The notes: generated by a model from the sequence alone, not told the origin. 64,000 bases of DNA from Lentisalinibacter sp035655155 (GCA_035655155.1 DASRVH010000088.1:1-64000), one strand, 5' to 3'. Numbered from the stretch's first letter, positions 44,570-58,153 are shown. Numbers and translations: made by a program.

Positions 44570-45567
44570 TCAACCCCAGTCGTTCTGATAGCTGTCCAGC
44601 ACCCGCAGATAGTTGGCCCGCTCGAAGGCGGCCGGTTCGGCCACGCGCCCTTGGCTCATGGCGCCGCGCACCTGGTCGACGTCCTCGTACCCCCGGGCCC
44701 CCATCCAGTCCGCCAGGCCGTCGCGGAGACTGGCGAGATACGGCGGGCCGAGCCGCAGCAGGGCCGAGGCGGTCATGACCACGTGAGCGCCGGCGAGCAG
44801 GTATTTCGCCACCTCGGCCGCGCTGGTCACCCCGCTGGTCGCGGCGAGCGAGCCCTGCAGCCGCCCGTGCAGCAGGGCCAGCCAGAACAGGCCCTGGCGG
44901 ATCTCGCCGGAGCGGCTCAGCTCCAGCGTCGGCTCCACCTCCAGTTTCTCGATGTCGAAATCCGGCTGATAGAAGCGGTTGAACAGCACCAGACCGTCCG
45001 CGCCGGCGGACTCCAGCTGCAGCGCCATGTGTCCGAACGAACTGAACCAGGGGCCCACCTTCACCGCCAGCGGGATCGAGACCGCTTCGCGCACCAGGTG
45101 CACCGTCTGCAGGTAGCGGCGCTCGACGTCGGCGCCGCACTCCGCCGGGTCGGCGGGCAGATAGTAGAGATTCAGTTCCAGCGCGTGCGCGCCCGCCTCC
45201 TCGATGAGCCGCGCGTAGTCGGTCCAGCCCTCGGGGCTCGCGCCGTTCAGGCTGGCGATGATCGGGATGCCGGTGGCCTCGCGGCAGCGGCGTATGTGCT
45301 CCAGGTACTGCTGGGGCCCGATCTCGGCGCCGCCCAGGTCGGGGAAATAGCTGAGCGCTTCCCCGAAGCTCTCGCTGCCGGCGTCCATCAGATGGGCCTG
45401 GGCCGCCGCCTCGTGACGGATCTGCTCCTCGAACAGCGAATGGATTACGACGGCGGCCGCGCCGGCGTCTTCGAGACGGCGGACGCCCTCGAGTGTCTGC
45501 GACAGCGGCGAAGCCGATGCCACGACGGGGTGCTCGAGTTCGAGTCCGAGATAGGTCGTGCTGAGTT

Positions 45568-45571
<4 letters not shown>
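44570..45571 (-). CDS. dihydroorotate-dehydrogenase-like FMN protein
   Basis: This 333-aa TIM-barrel flavoprotein is similar to class 1 dihydroorotate dehydrogenase. FMN-binding segments such as ASLNGASPEGW, LAVKVGPWFSS and SGVTSAAEVAKYLLAGAHVVM are present. The active-site loop that reads NxSCPN in true enzymes reads LNLYYLPADP, so the catalytic Cys is absent. Pyrimidine synthesis is therefore unlikely. The ATG overlaps the PFOR stop by ATGA, so it belongs to that electron-transfer operon. ATG 45571 is chosen because conserved sequence starts at MKLSTTYLGLEL. Confidence 0.82.
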
Positions 45572-49201
<3,630 letters not shown>

Positions 49202-49212
<11 letters not shown>

Positions 49213-50842
49213 GGCCGGGCTCCGGAATCATCTCGATGGCATGGCAGGGACACTGTTCGAAGCAGGTGGCGCAGCCGGTGCACAGGGTGTAGTCGAAGCG
49301 GTAGCGCTTGCCGGGTCCGAGCTTGATGACGGCGTCCTCAGGGCAGGCGGCGAGGCAGCCGTCGCACTCGTAGCAGTTGCCGCAGGACAGGCAGCGCGCC
49401 GCCTCGTGCCTGGCCTCCGGTTCCGCAATGGTCGAGACGACCTCGCCGAAATCCTCCGCCCGCGTTGCCGCGGAACGCTTCGGTTCCGGCTGCGCGAACG
49501 TGCCCTGGTAGAGGCTCAGACGCAGCATGTCCCGCGTCACCACCGGATGCTTCGGGGCGGGCTCGCGGCGCTCGCCGCGCAGCCATGCGTCGATGTGGCG
49601 GGCGGCTTTCTTGCCGTGCCCCACGCCCACGGTGACGGTGCGCTCGGAGGGCACCATGTCGCCGCCGGCGAATATGCCCTCCCGGCCGGTCATCATCCGC
49701 TCGTCCACGACGACGGTGCCGTCCTTGTGGAATTCGATGCCTTCCACGGCGCGCAGGAAGCCGGTATCGGTGTCCTGGCCGAGGGCGAGGATGAGGCTGT
49801 CGGCCTCCAGGGTCTCGGTCTCGCCGGTGGGGCGCGGCCGGCCGTTCTCGTCGAGTTCCATCACCTCCACCGTCATGCGGGTCGAGTCCAGCTCGCGGAT
49901 GGAGCGCAGCCAGTTGATGCGGATGCCTTCCTCCTCGGCGTCCGCCGCCTCGAAGGCATGCGCCGGCATGTGCTCGCGGTCGCGCCGGTAGACGATCAGC
50001 GCCTCGTCCGCGCCCAGCCGGCGCGCCACCCGGGCCGCGTCCATCGCGGTGTTGCCGCCGCCGTAGATCGCGATGCGCCGGCCCAGCCGCGGCGCGCGGC
50101 CGCTGTCGACGTCGCGCAGGAACGTGACTGCGTCCATGACCCTGCCGGCGTCGCGGGCCGGTATGTCGATGCGTTTGCTGAGATGCGCACCCACCGCGAC
50201 GAAGACGGCATCGAAGCCGCCCTCCGCCCGTTCCCGTTCCAGGTTCTCCACCTTGTGATTCAGGGTGATGACGACCCCCGTGGCCTCGATCCGGGCGATC
50301 TCGGCCTCCAGCACGTCCCGGGGCAGCCGGTAGGCCGGGATGCCGACATGCATCATGCCTCCCGCGACGGGCCCCGCGTCACGGATCTCCACGGCGTGGC
50401 CGGCCCGCCGCAGGTGCCAGGCCGCGGACAGCCCGCTGGGTCCGGCACCGACCACCAGCACCCGCCGGCCGCTCGCGGCGGCGGGCGCCGCCGCCTGCCA
50501 GCCCTCGGCCAGCGCCCGGTCGCCGAGGTAGCGCTCCACGGCATGGATGCTCACGGCCTGGTCGATGGGCGTGCGGTTGCAGTGATCCTCGCAGGGGTGG
50601 TAGCAGACCCGGCCGTGCACGGCCGGCAGCGGGTTGTCCGCCACCAGTATCCGCCAGGCCGACTCGTAGTCGCCGGCCTGCGCTGCCCCCAGCCAGGCCT
50701 GGATGTTCTCCCCCGCCGGGCAGGCGGCATTGCACGGCGGCAAAAGGTCCACGTAAACGGGCCGGCGCTCCCGCCTCGGCCCGGTCAGGGCGTCGTGGCG
50801 AAGATCCGCCGGGCGGGTCAGATCGCGGCTGCTCTCGTTCAT
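49202..50842 (-). CDS. GltD-like FAD/NAD(P)H oxidoreductase with C-terminal ferredoxin domain
   Basis: This 546-aa protein has an N-terminal Fe-S domain with conserved Cys (PPCNAACPAGENIQ, CYHPCEDHCNR), FAD-binding GAGPSGLSAAW, NAD(P)-binding YGGGNTAMDAARVARRLG, then two [4Fe-4S] clusters (CLSCGNCYECDGCLAACPEDA; CTGCATCFEQCPCHA). It should move electrons between NAD(P)H and the ferredoxin used or made by the adjoining PFOR. ATG 50842 is preferred since the conserved region begins there, though no strong ribosome site is visible; ATG 50914 and 50944 are alternatives. Confidence 0.87.
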
Positions 50843-50944
50843 CTGGAATTCTGCGGGCCCACGGGGAGGAAATGCCGCCCCCAGCACCCTAGATACCGGG
50901 TCCCCGAGGCGCATGGATATCGGGGGATTCCACGACCCCGGCAT

Positions 50945-50982
50945 CCCTTCGTCCAATCGTGAACTGGCTCAACAACGAAGGG
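50945..50982. repeat. 8-base inverted repeat in divergent region
   Basis: CCCTTCGT (50945-50952) and ACGAAGGG (50975-50982) are perfect arms 22 bases apart, between the divergent Fe-S oxidoreductase and GGDEF/EAL genes. It is a possible operator. Confidence 0.35.
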
Positions 50983-51049
50983 GTCGCGAGGCGCTAGTCT
51001 CTGTCGCGAAAGCAGTTTCAATACGCGGGAGCCGCAACGGCTTTACATA

Positions 51050-53224
51050 ATGCAATCCTGGACCCGGGAAAACGGATACGCGACCGGTGGCGACGACTGC
51101 CAGGCCCTGGTGATCGCCTCGCGAGGCGAGACGCGGGACCTCGTCCTGGCGGCGCTGGACGACGAGGGCTTCCACGTTCTCGAGATCCCTGCCGCCTCGA
51201 GCCGTGCGGGCCGTTTCCCGGACGAGCCGCCGGCGCTCATCGTCGTGGATGCCGGCGAACTCACGGAAGACTGGTGCCGGCGTGTCCGCAGCCGCGTCCG
51301 GCTCGAACACGTGCCCCTGATCGCCCTGACGGACAGTGACGGCCGCGAGGCGCTGCACGGCCTCTACGCCGCCGGCGCCACGGCGGTGTTCATCAAGCCC
51401 GTCGACCATGTATTCCTGCGGGAACGGTTCCGGTCGCACGGCGACACCGGCCGCACGCTGACCGGCATGCAGCCCGCGCTCATGGCCGATGCGCGCATCC
51501 TGCATGCGGTGCCCGATACGTTCTTCGTGCTTGGCGAGGACGGGATGGTGCGCGAGTACCTCGGCGGCGGCGAGAAAGACCCGCTGCTCCGACCCGAGCG
51601 CCTGGCCCGCCGCCGCCTGTCCGAAGTGCTGCCTCGCGATGTGGCCTCACTGATCCTGCGCAACATCCGGCGCACGCTGTCGAGCCGGGGACCCTGCAAC
51701 TTCGAGTTCGAACTCGGCGACGCGGGCGAGAAGCAGCGCTACGAGATGCGACTGCTGACCCAGGGACGGGACCGGGTAATGGCGATCACGCGCAACGTGA
51801 CCGACATGGCCGTGGCGGGCCGCGCCGGCGGCGGCGGACCGGACACGCTGACGGGACTGCCCGGGCGGACCGCTTTCCTCGGCCGGCTGGATGCGATGGT
51901 CGAAGACGCGGGCCGCCTCGGACGCGGTCTGGCGGTGATGAGCATCGATCTCGACCGCTTCACCCGCATCAACGAAACCCTGGGCCGAGCGGTCGGCGAC
52001 GCCATCCTGCGGGTGGTCGGCAGCCGCCTCGAGCGCTGCCTGCGCGATGCAGACGCCGTGCAGCAGGCGCGGCCGGGAGACGGCGGCGCCACGGAGCTCG
52101 CCCGCATCGGCGGCGACGAGTTCGTCGTCGTGCTGCGCGACGTGGACGAGCGCCGGACGGCGGCCCAGGTGGCCGGCCGCATCCGCGCCGCCTTCGCCGA
52201 CCCGGTCAGCTACCAGGGGCATCAGCTCGAGGTGACGCCCAGCATCGGCATCGCTCTCTACCCGGCGGACGGCAGCGACGCCCAGGGGTTGTTGCACAGC
52301 GCCCGGGCGGCGCTGGACGAGGCGCGCATGGGCGGCGACGCGGGGCAGGAGTTCTACTCCGACACGATGCGCCAGCGTGCGCTGCGCCGGCTGGACCTGA
52401 AGGACGAGCTGCGCCTCGCCATCGAGCGTGACCAGCTGGAGCTTCGCTACCTGCCGCGCATCGATCTCGAGACGGGCCGGGTGGCCGGCCTGGAGGCGCT
52501 GCTGCGCTGGCAGCACCCGGTGCGGGGCGCGGTGTCCCTGCGGGAACTCATCCCGCTCGCCGAGGCCACCGGCCTGATGCGGCCCATCGGCAAATGGGTG
52601 CTGCATGCGGCCTGCGCCCATGCCGCCTACTGGGGCGAAACCTGGGAGACGATGCCGCCGGTGTCGGTCAACCTCTCGGAGCAGGAGTTCTGCCGCGAGG
52701 ACCTGCCCCGAGTGGTGCACGGCGCGCTGGAGGCGTCCGGACTGGCGTCCGCGCAACTCGAGCTGGAACTCACCGAGGCGATGCTGATGCGCGAGAAGCA
52801 GGCCGCAGTCATGCTGCAGAAGCTCAAGGCGCTGGGGGTCGGCATCGTGATCGACGACTTCGGCATCGGCCATTCCTCGCTCGGCCGCCTGATCCAGTAT
52901 CCGGTCAAGGCCATCAAGATCGACCGTTCCTTCGTGGAGCAGTGCCAGGCCGACACGGCCCAGCGCTCCGTGTGCTCGGCCATCATCGCAATGTCCCGGG
53001 AGCTCGGCCTCGCCGTCATTGCGGAGGGCGTCGAGACCGTGGAGCAGATCGACTTCCTGCGCGAGCGGGGCTGCCACGCGCTGCAGGGGTTCTTCTTCGC
53101 CGAGCCGCTGCGCGTCGACGACGTGCCCGCGTTCCTGGCGGCCCATCTCGGGCGGACTCCGGAGGGCGCGGTGATCGATCTCGCCACCATCCGCAGCCGC
53201 TTCGCGCTGCGCAACACCGGCTGA
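51050..53224 (+). CDS. REC-like/PAS/GGDEF/EAL cyclic-di-GMP enzyme
   Basis: This 724-aa cytosolic protein has a REC-like domain (about 1-125) with Asp in LIVVDAG and Lys in VFIKPV but no N-terminal acidic pair. A PAS domain follows (about 145-260), then GGDEF (intact, residues 354-358) and EAL (intact, residues 482-484, with DDFGIGHSSL and EGVET). No RxxD inhibitory site is seen before GGDEF. Both synthesis and breakdown of c-di-GMP are therefore possible. It diverges from the Fe-S oxidoreductase operon and is followed after five bases by another GGDEF gene. Confidence 0.9.
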   Translation: MQSWTRENGYATGGDDCQALVIASRGETRDLVLAALDDEGFHVLEIPAASSRAGRFPDEPPALIVVDAGELTEDWCRRVRSRVRLEHVPLIALTDSDGREALHGLYAAGATAVFIKPVDHVFLRERFRSHGDTGRTLTGMQPALMADARILHAVPDTFFVLGEDGMVREYLGGGEKDPLLRPERLARRRLSEVLPRDVASLILRNIRRTLSSRGPCNFEFELGDAGEKQRYEMRLLTQGRDRVMAITRNVTDMAVAGRAGGGGPDTLTGLPGRTAFLGRLDAMVEDAGRLGRGLAVMSIDLDRFTRINETLGRAVGDAILRVVGSRLERCLRDADAVQQARPGDGGATELARIGGDEFVVVLRDVDERRTAAQVAGRIRAAFADPVSYQGHQLEVTPSIGIALYPADGSDAQGLLHSARAALDEARMGGDAGQEFYSDTMRQRALRRLDLKDELRLAIERDQLELRYLPRIDLETGRVAGLEALLRWQHPVRGAVSLRELIPLAEATGLMRPIGKWVLHAACAHAAYWGETWETMPPVSVNLSEQEFCREDLPRVVHGALEASGLASAQLELELTEAMLMREKQAAVMLQKLKALGVGIVIDDFGIGHSSLGRLIQYPVKAIKIDRSFVEQCQADTAQRSVCSAIIAMSRELGLAVIAEGVETVEQIDFLRERGCHALQGFFFAEPLRVDDVPAFLAAHLGRTPEGAVIDLATIRSRFALRNTG

Positions 53225-53229
53225 CCGCG

Positions 53230-54171
53230 GTGCGCCGGACCGCGACGATGACTCTGCTGGGGCTGGCCGCGGCGCTGCCGCTGCTGCTGGCCGACGCGCC
53301 CTGGTTCGGCTGGGAACTGCGCCTGCCCTGGCTCGCCTGCCTGGTCGCGGCCGGCGCCTGGCTGCACCGCGTGCGGGAGCGGGAACTGTACCAGGAGGCC
53401 GAGTACTGCCGCCGGCTGGAGGCGCAGGTGCGGAGCCGCACCCGCGACCTTGCCGACCGGAACGCCGAGCTGCAGCTGGCGAATGCAAAACTGCACGAGG
53501 CGAGCCACACCGATGCGCTCACCGGCCTCAGGAACCGCCGCTACCTGTTCGAGCAGATCTCCGACGACATCGATCTGGTGCAGCGCCAGCACGACGGCGG
53601 CAGCCGCGGCGGCGGTCTGGACCGGAACAACGACATCGTCTTCCTGATGGTCGACCTGGACCACTTCAAGCCGGTGAACGATGCCCACGGACACGTGGCC
53701 GGCGACCGCATGCTGCTCGAGGTGCGCGACGTGCTCATCGGCGCCTGCCGGTCATCGGACGTCGTGATCCGCTGGGGCGGCGACGAGTTTCTGGTGATCG
53801 GAAGGGAAGCGACCGGCACCGAGGTCTCGTCCCTCGCCGAGCGGATCCGCTCGCGCATCGAGAGCCACGTATTCGAACTCGGCAACGGCGCGGTGGCCCA
53901 TACCACGTGCTCGGTGGGCTTCGCGAGCTACCCGTTCCTGGGCACCCAGCCGGACCTCGTGAGCTGGGAGCAGGTGCTCGGCATCGCCGACATTGCGATG
54001 TACCGCGCCAAGGAAGCGCGCAACTCCTGGGTCGGCATCCATGGCGAGCACTGGGCGGGGAGCGCGGAGGCGCTGTTTCAGGGCCTGCAGGATCGGGCGC
54101 GCGCGCTGGCCGTCGCCGGCCACGTCCGCCTCGAGCAACCGGGACAGGATCTCGCCCGCAGACTGGCCTGA
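53230..54171 (+). CDS. membrane diguanylate cyclase (short GGDEF protein)
   Basis: This 313-aa protein has one or two N-terminal hydrophobic segments (MTLLGLAAALPLLLADAPW; LPWLACLVAAGAWL), a coiled coil (RVRERELYQEAEYCRRLEAQV) and a GGDEF domain with intact GGDEF (residues 183-187) and an RxxD feedback site (RSSD). The TM/coiled-coil/GGDEF part matches the end of large sensor cyclases with beta-propeller periplasmic regions, but that sensor region is absent. The start is GTG 53230 or ATG 53248; neither has a good ribosome site, so coupling to the upstream gene is likely. Confidence 0.83.
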   Translation: MRRTATMTLLGLAAALPLLLADAPWFGWELRLPWLACLVAAGAWLHRVRERELYQEAEYCRRLEAQVRSRTRDLADRNAELQLANAKLHEASHTDALTGLRNRRYLFEQISDDIDLVQRQHDGGSRGGGLDRNNDIVFLMVDLDHFKPVNDAHGHVAGDRMLLEVRDVLIGACRSSDVVIRWGGDEFLVIGREATGTEVSSLAERIRSRIESHVFELGNGAVAHTTCSVGFASYPFLGTQPDLVSWEQVLGIADIAMYRAKEARNSWVGIHGEHWAGSAEALFQGLQDRARALAVAGHVRLEQPGQDLARRLA

Positions 54172-54249
54172 GCGGGGCCGGATGCTATAACGTCCTCCCC
54201 GCGGCGGCCCGGTTCGTGGCACTCTGCGCCGCGGAGCGATACGGATCCC

Positions 54250-55182
54250 ATGCACACGCACAGTCACAGCCACGCCGGGGGCGCACACCGGGAACAGAAA
54301 TCCGACTCCGGGCGGCTGGCCCTCGCGCTCGCGCTGACCGGCGGCTTTGCGGTGGTGGAACTCGTCGGCGGCATCGCCGCGGGCTCGCTGGCGCTGATCG
54401 CCGACGCCGGCCACATGGTCACCGATGCGATGGCCCTCGCCCTCGCATGGATGGCAGCGCGGATGGCGGCGCGGCCGGCGGATGCCAAGCGCAGCTTCGG
54501 CTATCACCGCTTCCAGATCGTGGCAGCCCTCATCAACGGTCTGACGCTGATCGGCATCGTCGGCTGGATCGTGGTGGAGGCCTTCGAGCGTCTGTTCACG
54601 CCGGTCGACGTGACCGCCGGCCTGATGCTGGTGATCGCCGCCATCGGCCTGGCCGTGAATCTGCTGGTGTTCTTCGTGCTGCACGGCGGCAGCCGGGAAA
54701 ACCTGAATCTGCAGGGGGCGCTGCTGCACGTGCTGGGAGACCTGCTGGGGTCCGTGGCTGCCATCATCGCCGGCGTGGTCATCCTCGGCACGGGCTGGAT
54801 GCCCATCGATCCGCTCTTGTCCCTGGTGGTCGCGGCACTGATACTGCGCAGCGCCTGGAGCCTGGTTAAGCGCTCGGCCCACATCCTGCTCGAGGGCACG
54901 CCCGAGTGGCTCGACGTCCCGCGGATGCGCCGGGAACTCGCGGACTCCGTGCCCGGCGTCTGCGACGTCCACCACGTTCACGTATGGAGCCTCACGCCGG
55001 CCCGTCTCATGCTGACGATGCACGTGACGCTGGAGGATGGCAACGGCGATCCGGCCGCCGTCATACGCGTCATCAAGCGCCGGCTGCACCAGGAATACGG
55101 CATCGACCACTCCACCATCGAGATCGAGTACGGGAACTGCGCGGACGATTTCCCGGCCACCACGGATCCGCCCGTCACCTGA
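54250..55182 (+). CDS. cation diffusion facilitator (zinc/cadmium/cobalt exporter)
   Basis: This 310-aa CDF exporter has six TM helices and a C-terminal cytoplasmic domain. Metal-site residues are in IADAGHMVTDAMAL (TM2) and HVLGDLLGS (TM5). The N-terminal MHTHSHSHAGGAH is a His-rich metal-binding tail. The C-terminal VHHVHVWSL is typical of the ZitB/CzcD group. It exports Zn2+ or similar ions in exchange for protons. Confidence 0.9.
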   Translation: MHTHSHSHAGGAHREQKSDSGRLALALALTGGFAVVELVGGIAAGSLALIADAGHMVTDAMALALAWMAARMAARPADAKRSFGYHRFQIVAALINGLTLIGIVGWIVVEAFERLFTPVDVTAGLMLVIAAIGLAVNLLVFFVLHGGSRENLNLQGALLHVLGDLLGSVAAIIAGVVILGTGWMPIDPLLSLVVAALILRSAWSLVKRSAHILLEGTPEWLDVPRMRRELADSVPGVCDVHHVHVWSLTPARLMLTMHVTLEDGNGDPAAVIRVIKRRLHQEYGIDHSTIEIEYGNCADDFPATTDPPVT

Positions 55183-55486
55183 CACGGGATATCGCTCGAT
55201 GCGGGCCGACTGATTTGCGCGGATTTCGGCGTGCTTCCGATCCATGGCGGCCATGAGCGGCCATGCAGTCGCGACTGACTCAACCCTGCGATACCGGCCC
55301 TGCCGTGATTGCTACCTTCTGAGGATCAGTGCCTTGGGACCGGTATCGGAAGCACAGCGTGAGCCATGAGCGGTCACCAGCGGCGACCGGCGACGCTGTT
55401 ATAGGGTATTACGCTTGCCTGACGGCAGCTGGAGAGTATCTTTATGGGTTAAGGAGACCCATAAGAGTCTCCAGGAGATTTGCAGG
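55183..55486. other. intergenic region with inverted repeats and structured leader
   Basis: This is 304 bases without a gene. It contains a 9-base perfect inverted repeat CGATACCGG/CCGGTATCG (55289-55297 and 55340-55348) and, near its end, a hairpin with a GGA-containing loop just before the next gene. The composition is visibly less G+C-rich than the flanks. Confidence 0.6.
55442..55477 (+). promoter_or_regulatory. leader hairpin with AAGGAG loop, possible CsrA/RsmA site
   Basis: TTATGGGT (55442-55449) and ACCCATAA (55457-55464) form a perfect 8-bp stem with loop TAAGGAG. A second GGA motif, CAGGAG (55472-55477), is the likely ribosome site of the gene at 55487. Paired GGA motifs, one in a loop and one at the ribosome site, are the usual form of CsrA/RsmA targets. 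Confidence 0.45.
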
Positions 55487-56131
55487 ATGCTCGTCTACCG
55501 TACCCGTCTCCACCGCCGGCTCATGGAGGAGTCGGAAAAGGGACTGTTTGCTGCGATAGCCTCGCGGCACGGACGGTGGGGCCATGTCGCGGAGGCAGTC
55601 GCCTATGACTGCTGCAAGTTCTCCGCGTGGGAAGCGAGCCACGCCAGACTGTTGGAACCCGTTGCAGCGGCCGGCCGGTGGGGGCCTGCCATCGGAGTCC
55701 TGCGCCGTGCCGAGATGGATCTCGTTCATCGACGAGCGCTGTTCGAAACGCTGCGCGAAAAACGCGTCCGGGGCCCGGCAAGAGAACGTCTCTTCCGGCT
55801 CTTCTACGGTCCCAGGGACTTCCGCAACTGCGTACTCACGGAGCATTTCCGGTATCAACTCGCGGCCACGAGCAGCGTTACGGCAGTCAGACTCAGCACC
55901 GTTTGCAATGATCCCGCCGGCAGTCATCTGCTGGCCAGATACGAAAGTGCCTACCGAAGGTACTTCTGGGCGTATTGCGAGTGGCAGCTGAACGATGAAC
56001 CGCTGGTGTCCGACATGCTGCGGCTGACGATGCAGAGCACGAAGTTCCTGGCCGAGAGGCTGAAGCAGCAACTCGTCGCCGGACGGGACTTGCAGATTGG
56101 CAGGGAGCGGCCGATGTATCTGCAGAGCTAG
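55487..56131 (+). CDS. unrecognised helical protein
   Basis: This is a 214-aa protein with no family I recognise. It is rich in Arg, Leu and aromatic residues, with no signal peptide or clear membrane segment, and looks mostly alpha-helical (LHRRLMEESEKGLFAAIA; LLARYESAYRRYFWAYCEW). The start at ATG 55487 is supported by CAGGAG nine bases upstream; a TTG at 55415 would cross the leader hairpin. Base composition is visibly lower in G+C than the flanking genes, consistent with acquisition from elsewhere. The stop overlaps an 11-bp tandem repeat. Confidence 0.6.
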   Translation: MLVYRTRLHRRLMEESEKGLFAAIASRHGRWGHVAEAVAYDCCKFSAWEASHARLLEPVAAAGRWGPAIGVLRRAEMDLVHRRALFETLREKRVRGPARERLFRLFYGPRDFRNCVLTEHFRYQLAATSSVTAVRLSTVCNDPAGSHLLARYESAYRRYFWAYCEWQLNDEPLVSDMLRLTMQSTKFLAERLKQQLVAGRDLQIGRERPMYLQS

Positions 56132-56173
56132 GGAGTCGCTGGGGAGTCGCTGGGGAGTCGCGAGGGAGTCGGG
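56130..56173 (+). repeat. 11-bp tandem repeat x4
   Basis: There are four units of (A/G)GGGAGTCGCT, the last two slightly changed, starting within the stop codon of the orphan gene. Confidence 0.85.
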
Positions 56174-56217
56174 CGCGACGGTCGGATTTACGACGTGTCC
56201 CGACAGAGAAGCCGTGT

Positions 56218-57072
56218 TCAGCTGCGCTTTAATGCGTCGGCGTGATATTCCAGATGCTCGCCGATGAAGGTGGAGACGAAGAAGTAGCCGTGGTCGTAGC
56301 CGGGCTGCAGGCGCAGCGTCAGCGGATGCCCGGCCGCCTCGCACGCGGCCTCCAGCAGGCCGGGCTTCAGCTGCTCGTCCAGGAAGTCGTCGGCGTCGCC
56401 CTGGTCCACCAGCAGGGGGATGTCGCTGCCGCCCCGCCGGATCAGCCGGGTGGCGTCCCAGGGCTCCCAGGCGCTCCGGTCCTCGCCCAGGTAGTGGCTG
56501 AAGGCTTTCCGGCCCCAGGGGCAGTCCATCGGCGCGCAGATGGGCGCGAAGGCCGACACCGAGCGGAACATGCCGGGGTTCTTCAGCGCTACGACCAGTG
56601 CGCCGTGCCCGCCCATCGAATGGCCGCTGACGGCGCGGCGGTCCGGAATCACGGGGAAGGCCGACTCGACCAGTGCCGGCAGTTCGCAGGCCACATAGTC
56701 GTACATGTTGTAGTGACCGGCCCAGGGCGCCTCGGTGGCGTTCACGTAGAAACCGGCGCCGGTGCCCAGGTCCCAGTCGGTGTCTTCGCCCGGCAGCCCG
56801 AGCCCGCGGGGACTGGTATCGGGCGCCACCAGCGCGAGTCCGAGTTCCGCGGCATAACGCTGGGCGCCGGACTTGATGGTGAAGTTCTCCTCCGTGCAGG
56901 TCAGGCCCGACAGCCAGTAAAGCACCGGCACGGGCTCGGATTCCGCCTGCGGCGGCAGGTAGAGCGTGAACCGCATGGGGCAGCCGCACGTCTCGGATGC
57001 GTGCCGGTAGGTGTGGGTATGGCCGCCGAACAGTCTGCTGCGGTCGATTAACTCGGGCGCTCGCGTACTCAT
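56218..57072 (-). CDS. S-formylglutathione hydrolase
   Basis: This 284-aa esterase-D family enzyme hydrolyses S-formylglutathione to formate and glutathione in formaldehyde detoxification. The triad is visible: Ser in SGHSMGGHGA, Asp in VDQGDADDFL, His in YDHGYFF; the conserved YWLSGLTCTEENF and APDTSPRG are present. ATG 57072 is chosen with GGAG eight bases upstream; an ATG at 57078 abuts that site too closely. The partner glutathione-dependent formaldehyde dehydrogenase is not adjacent. Confidence 0.92.
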   Translation of the reverse strand: MSTRAPELIDRSRLFGGHTHTYRHASETCGCPMRFTLYLPPQAESEPVPVLYWLSGLTCTEENFTIKSGAQRYAAELGLALVAPDTSPRGLGLPGEDTDWDLGTGAGFYVNATEAPWAGHYNMYDYVACELPALVESAFPVIPDRRAVSGHSMGGHGALVVALKNPGMFRSVSAFAPICAPMDCPWGRKAFSHYLGEDRSAWEPWDATRLIRRGGSDIPLLVDQGDADDFLDEQLKPGLLEAACEAAGHPLTLRLQPGYDHGYFFVSTFIGEHLEYHADALKRS

Positions 57073-57232
57073 CGGCATCTCCTGCTCTGCCTGCTCTTGC
57101 CTGCTTCGGCCTGGTTGCACCAGGAAGCCAGAGCTTAGCCCGCGCGTCCGGAGGGCGAAAGCCCGACAGCGGATCGGCGGCCAATCGGTTATGGTGGTGC
57201 AGAATTCTTCGGTAGAGAGGTGCGCTATTACG

Positions 57233-58153
57233 ATGCTGCTGCAGCTCGGAGGAGGCCTGCTCCTCTTGTTCGCCGGCGCCGAGATGCTGATCAGGGGCGC
57301 CGTATCCCTCGGCGAGCGCTTCGGGCTCTCACCCCTCGTCATCGGCCTCACGGTGGTGGCCTTCGGCACCAGCGCACCGGAGCTCGTGGTCTCCGTCGAT
57401 GCGGCGCTGGCCGGCTACGGCGGCATCGCCATCGGCAACGTCGTTGGCTCGAACATCTGCAACCTGGCGCTGATCCTCGGCGCGGTGGCCGTCCTGCGGC
57501 CGGCCGGCGTCGACCGCGGGCTGATCCGGGGCGCGGGTCCGGTGATGATCGCGGCCGCCGTGGGCCTGGTCGTGCTGCTGGCGAACGGCCGGCTGTCACG
57601 GCTGGACGGGCTGCTGCTCACCGCCGCCATCGTGATCTATACCCTGGCCTCGCTGCGCTCGCGCGACGAGGCGGCGGGGCTCGCGGACGAGATCCAGGGG
57701 GCCGCGCGCTCCACGGCCGTGGCCGTCGTGCTGTTCGCCGCCGGCCTCGCACTGCTGCTGGCCGGCGGCTCGCTGTTCGTGAAGGGCGGTGCGGCGCTCG
57801 CGCTGGCGCTCGGCGTTGCGCCGGCCGTGGTCGGGCTGACGGTGATGGCTGCCGGCACCAGCATGCCCGAGCTGGCCACCTCCGTGGTAGGGGCCGTCCG
57901 CGGTCAGGCGGCGATGGCCACCGGCAACATCATCGGTTCGAATATCTTCAACGCCCTGGCCATCCCGGGCATCGCGGCACTGGTGATGCCGATCGAGCGG
58001 GGCGGCGTCGGCGCCGCCGATCTCGGCATCATGCTGGTGGTGTCCGTCCTCGCGCTCGGCTTCATGTACACGGGCTCGCGCCTGACCCGTGCCGAAGGCG
58101 CAGTGCTGCTCGCCGGCTACGCCGGTTATTGCGCGTGGCTGTTCGTCGCCTGA
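57233..58153 (+). CDS. calcium/sodium antiporter (YrbG/CaCA family)
   Basis: This 306-aa inner-membrane exchanger has two inverted halves, each with the alpha-repeat signature: GLTVVAFGTSAPELVVSV ... GNVVGSNICN and GLTVMAAGTSMPELATSV ... GNIIGSNIFN. The conserved Glu residues in PEL coordinate the cation. ATG 57233 is likely; an in-frame ATG at 57191 would add 14 hydrophilic residues. Confidence 0.9.
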   Translation: MLLQLGGGLLLLFAGAEMLIRGAVSLGERFGLSPLVIGLTVVAFGTSAPELVVSVDAALAGYGGIAIGNVVGSNICNLALILGAVAVLRPAGVDRGLIRGAGPVMIAAAVGLVVLLANGRLSRLDGLLLTAAIVIYTLASLRSRDEAAGLADEIQGAARSTAVAVVLFAAGLALLLAGGSLFVKGGAALALALGVAPAVVGLTVMAAGTSMPELATSVVGAVRGQAAMATGNIIGSNIFNALAIPGIAALVMPIERGGVGAADLGIMLVVSVLALGFMYTGSRLTRAEGAVLLAGYAGYCAWLFVA

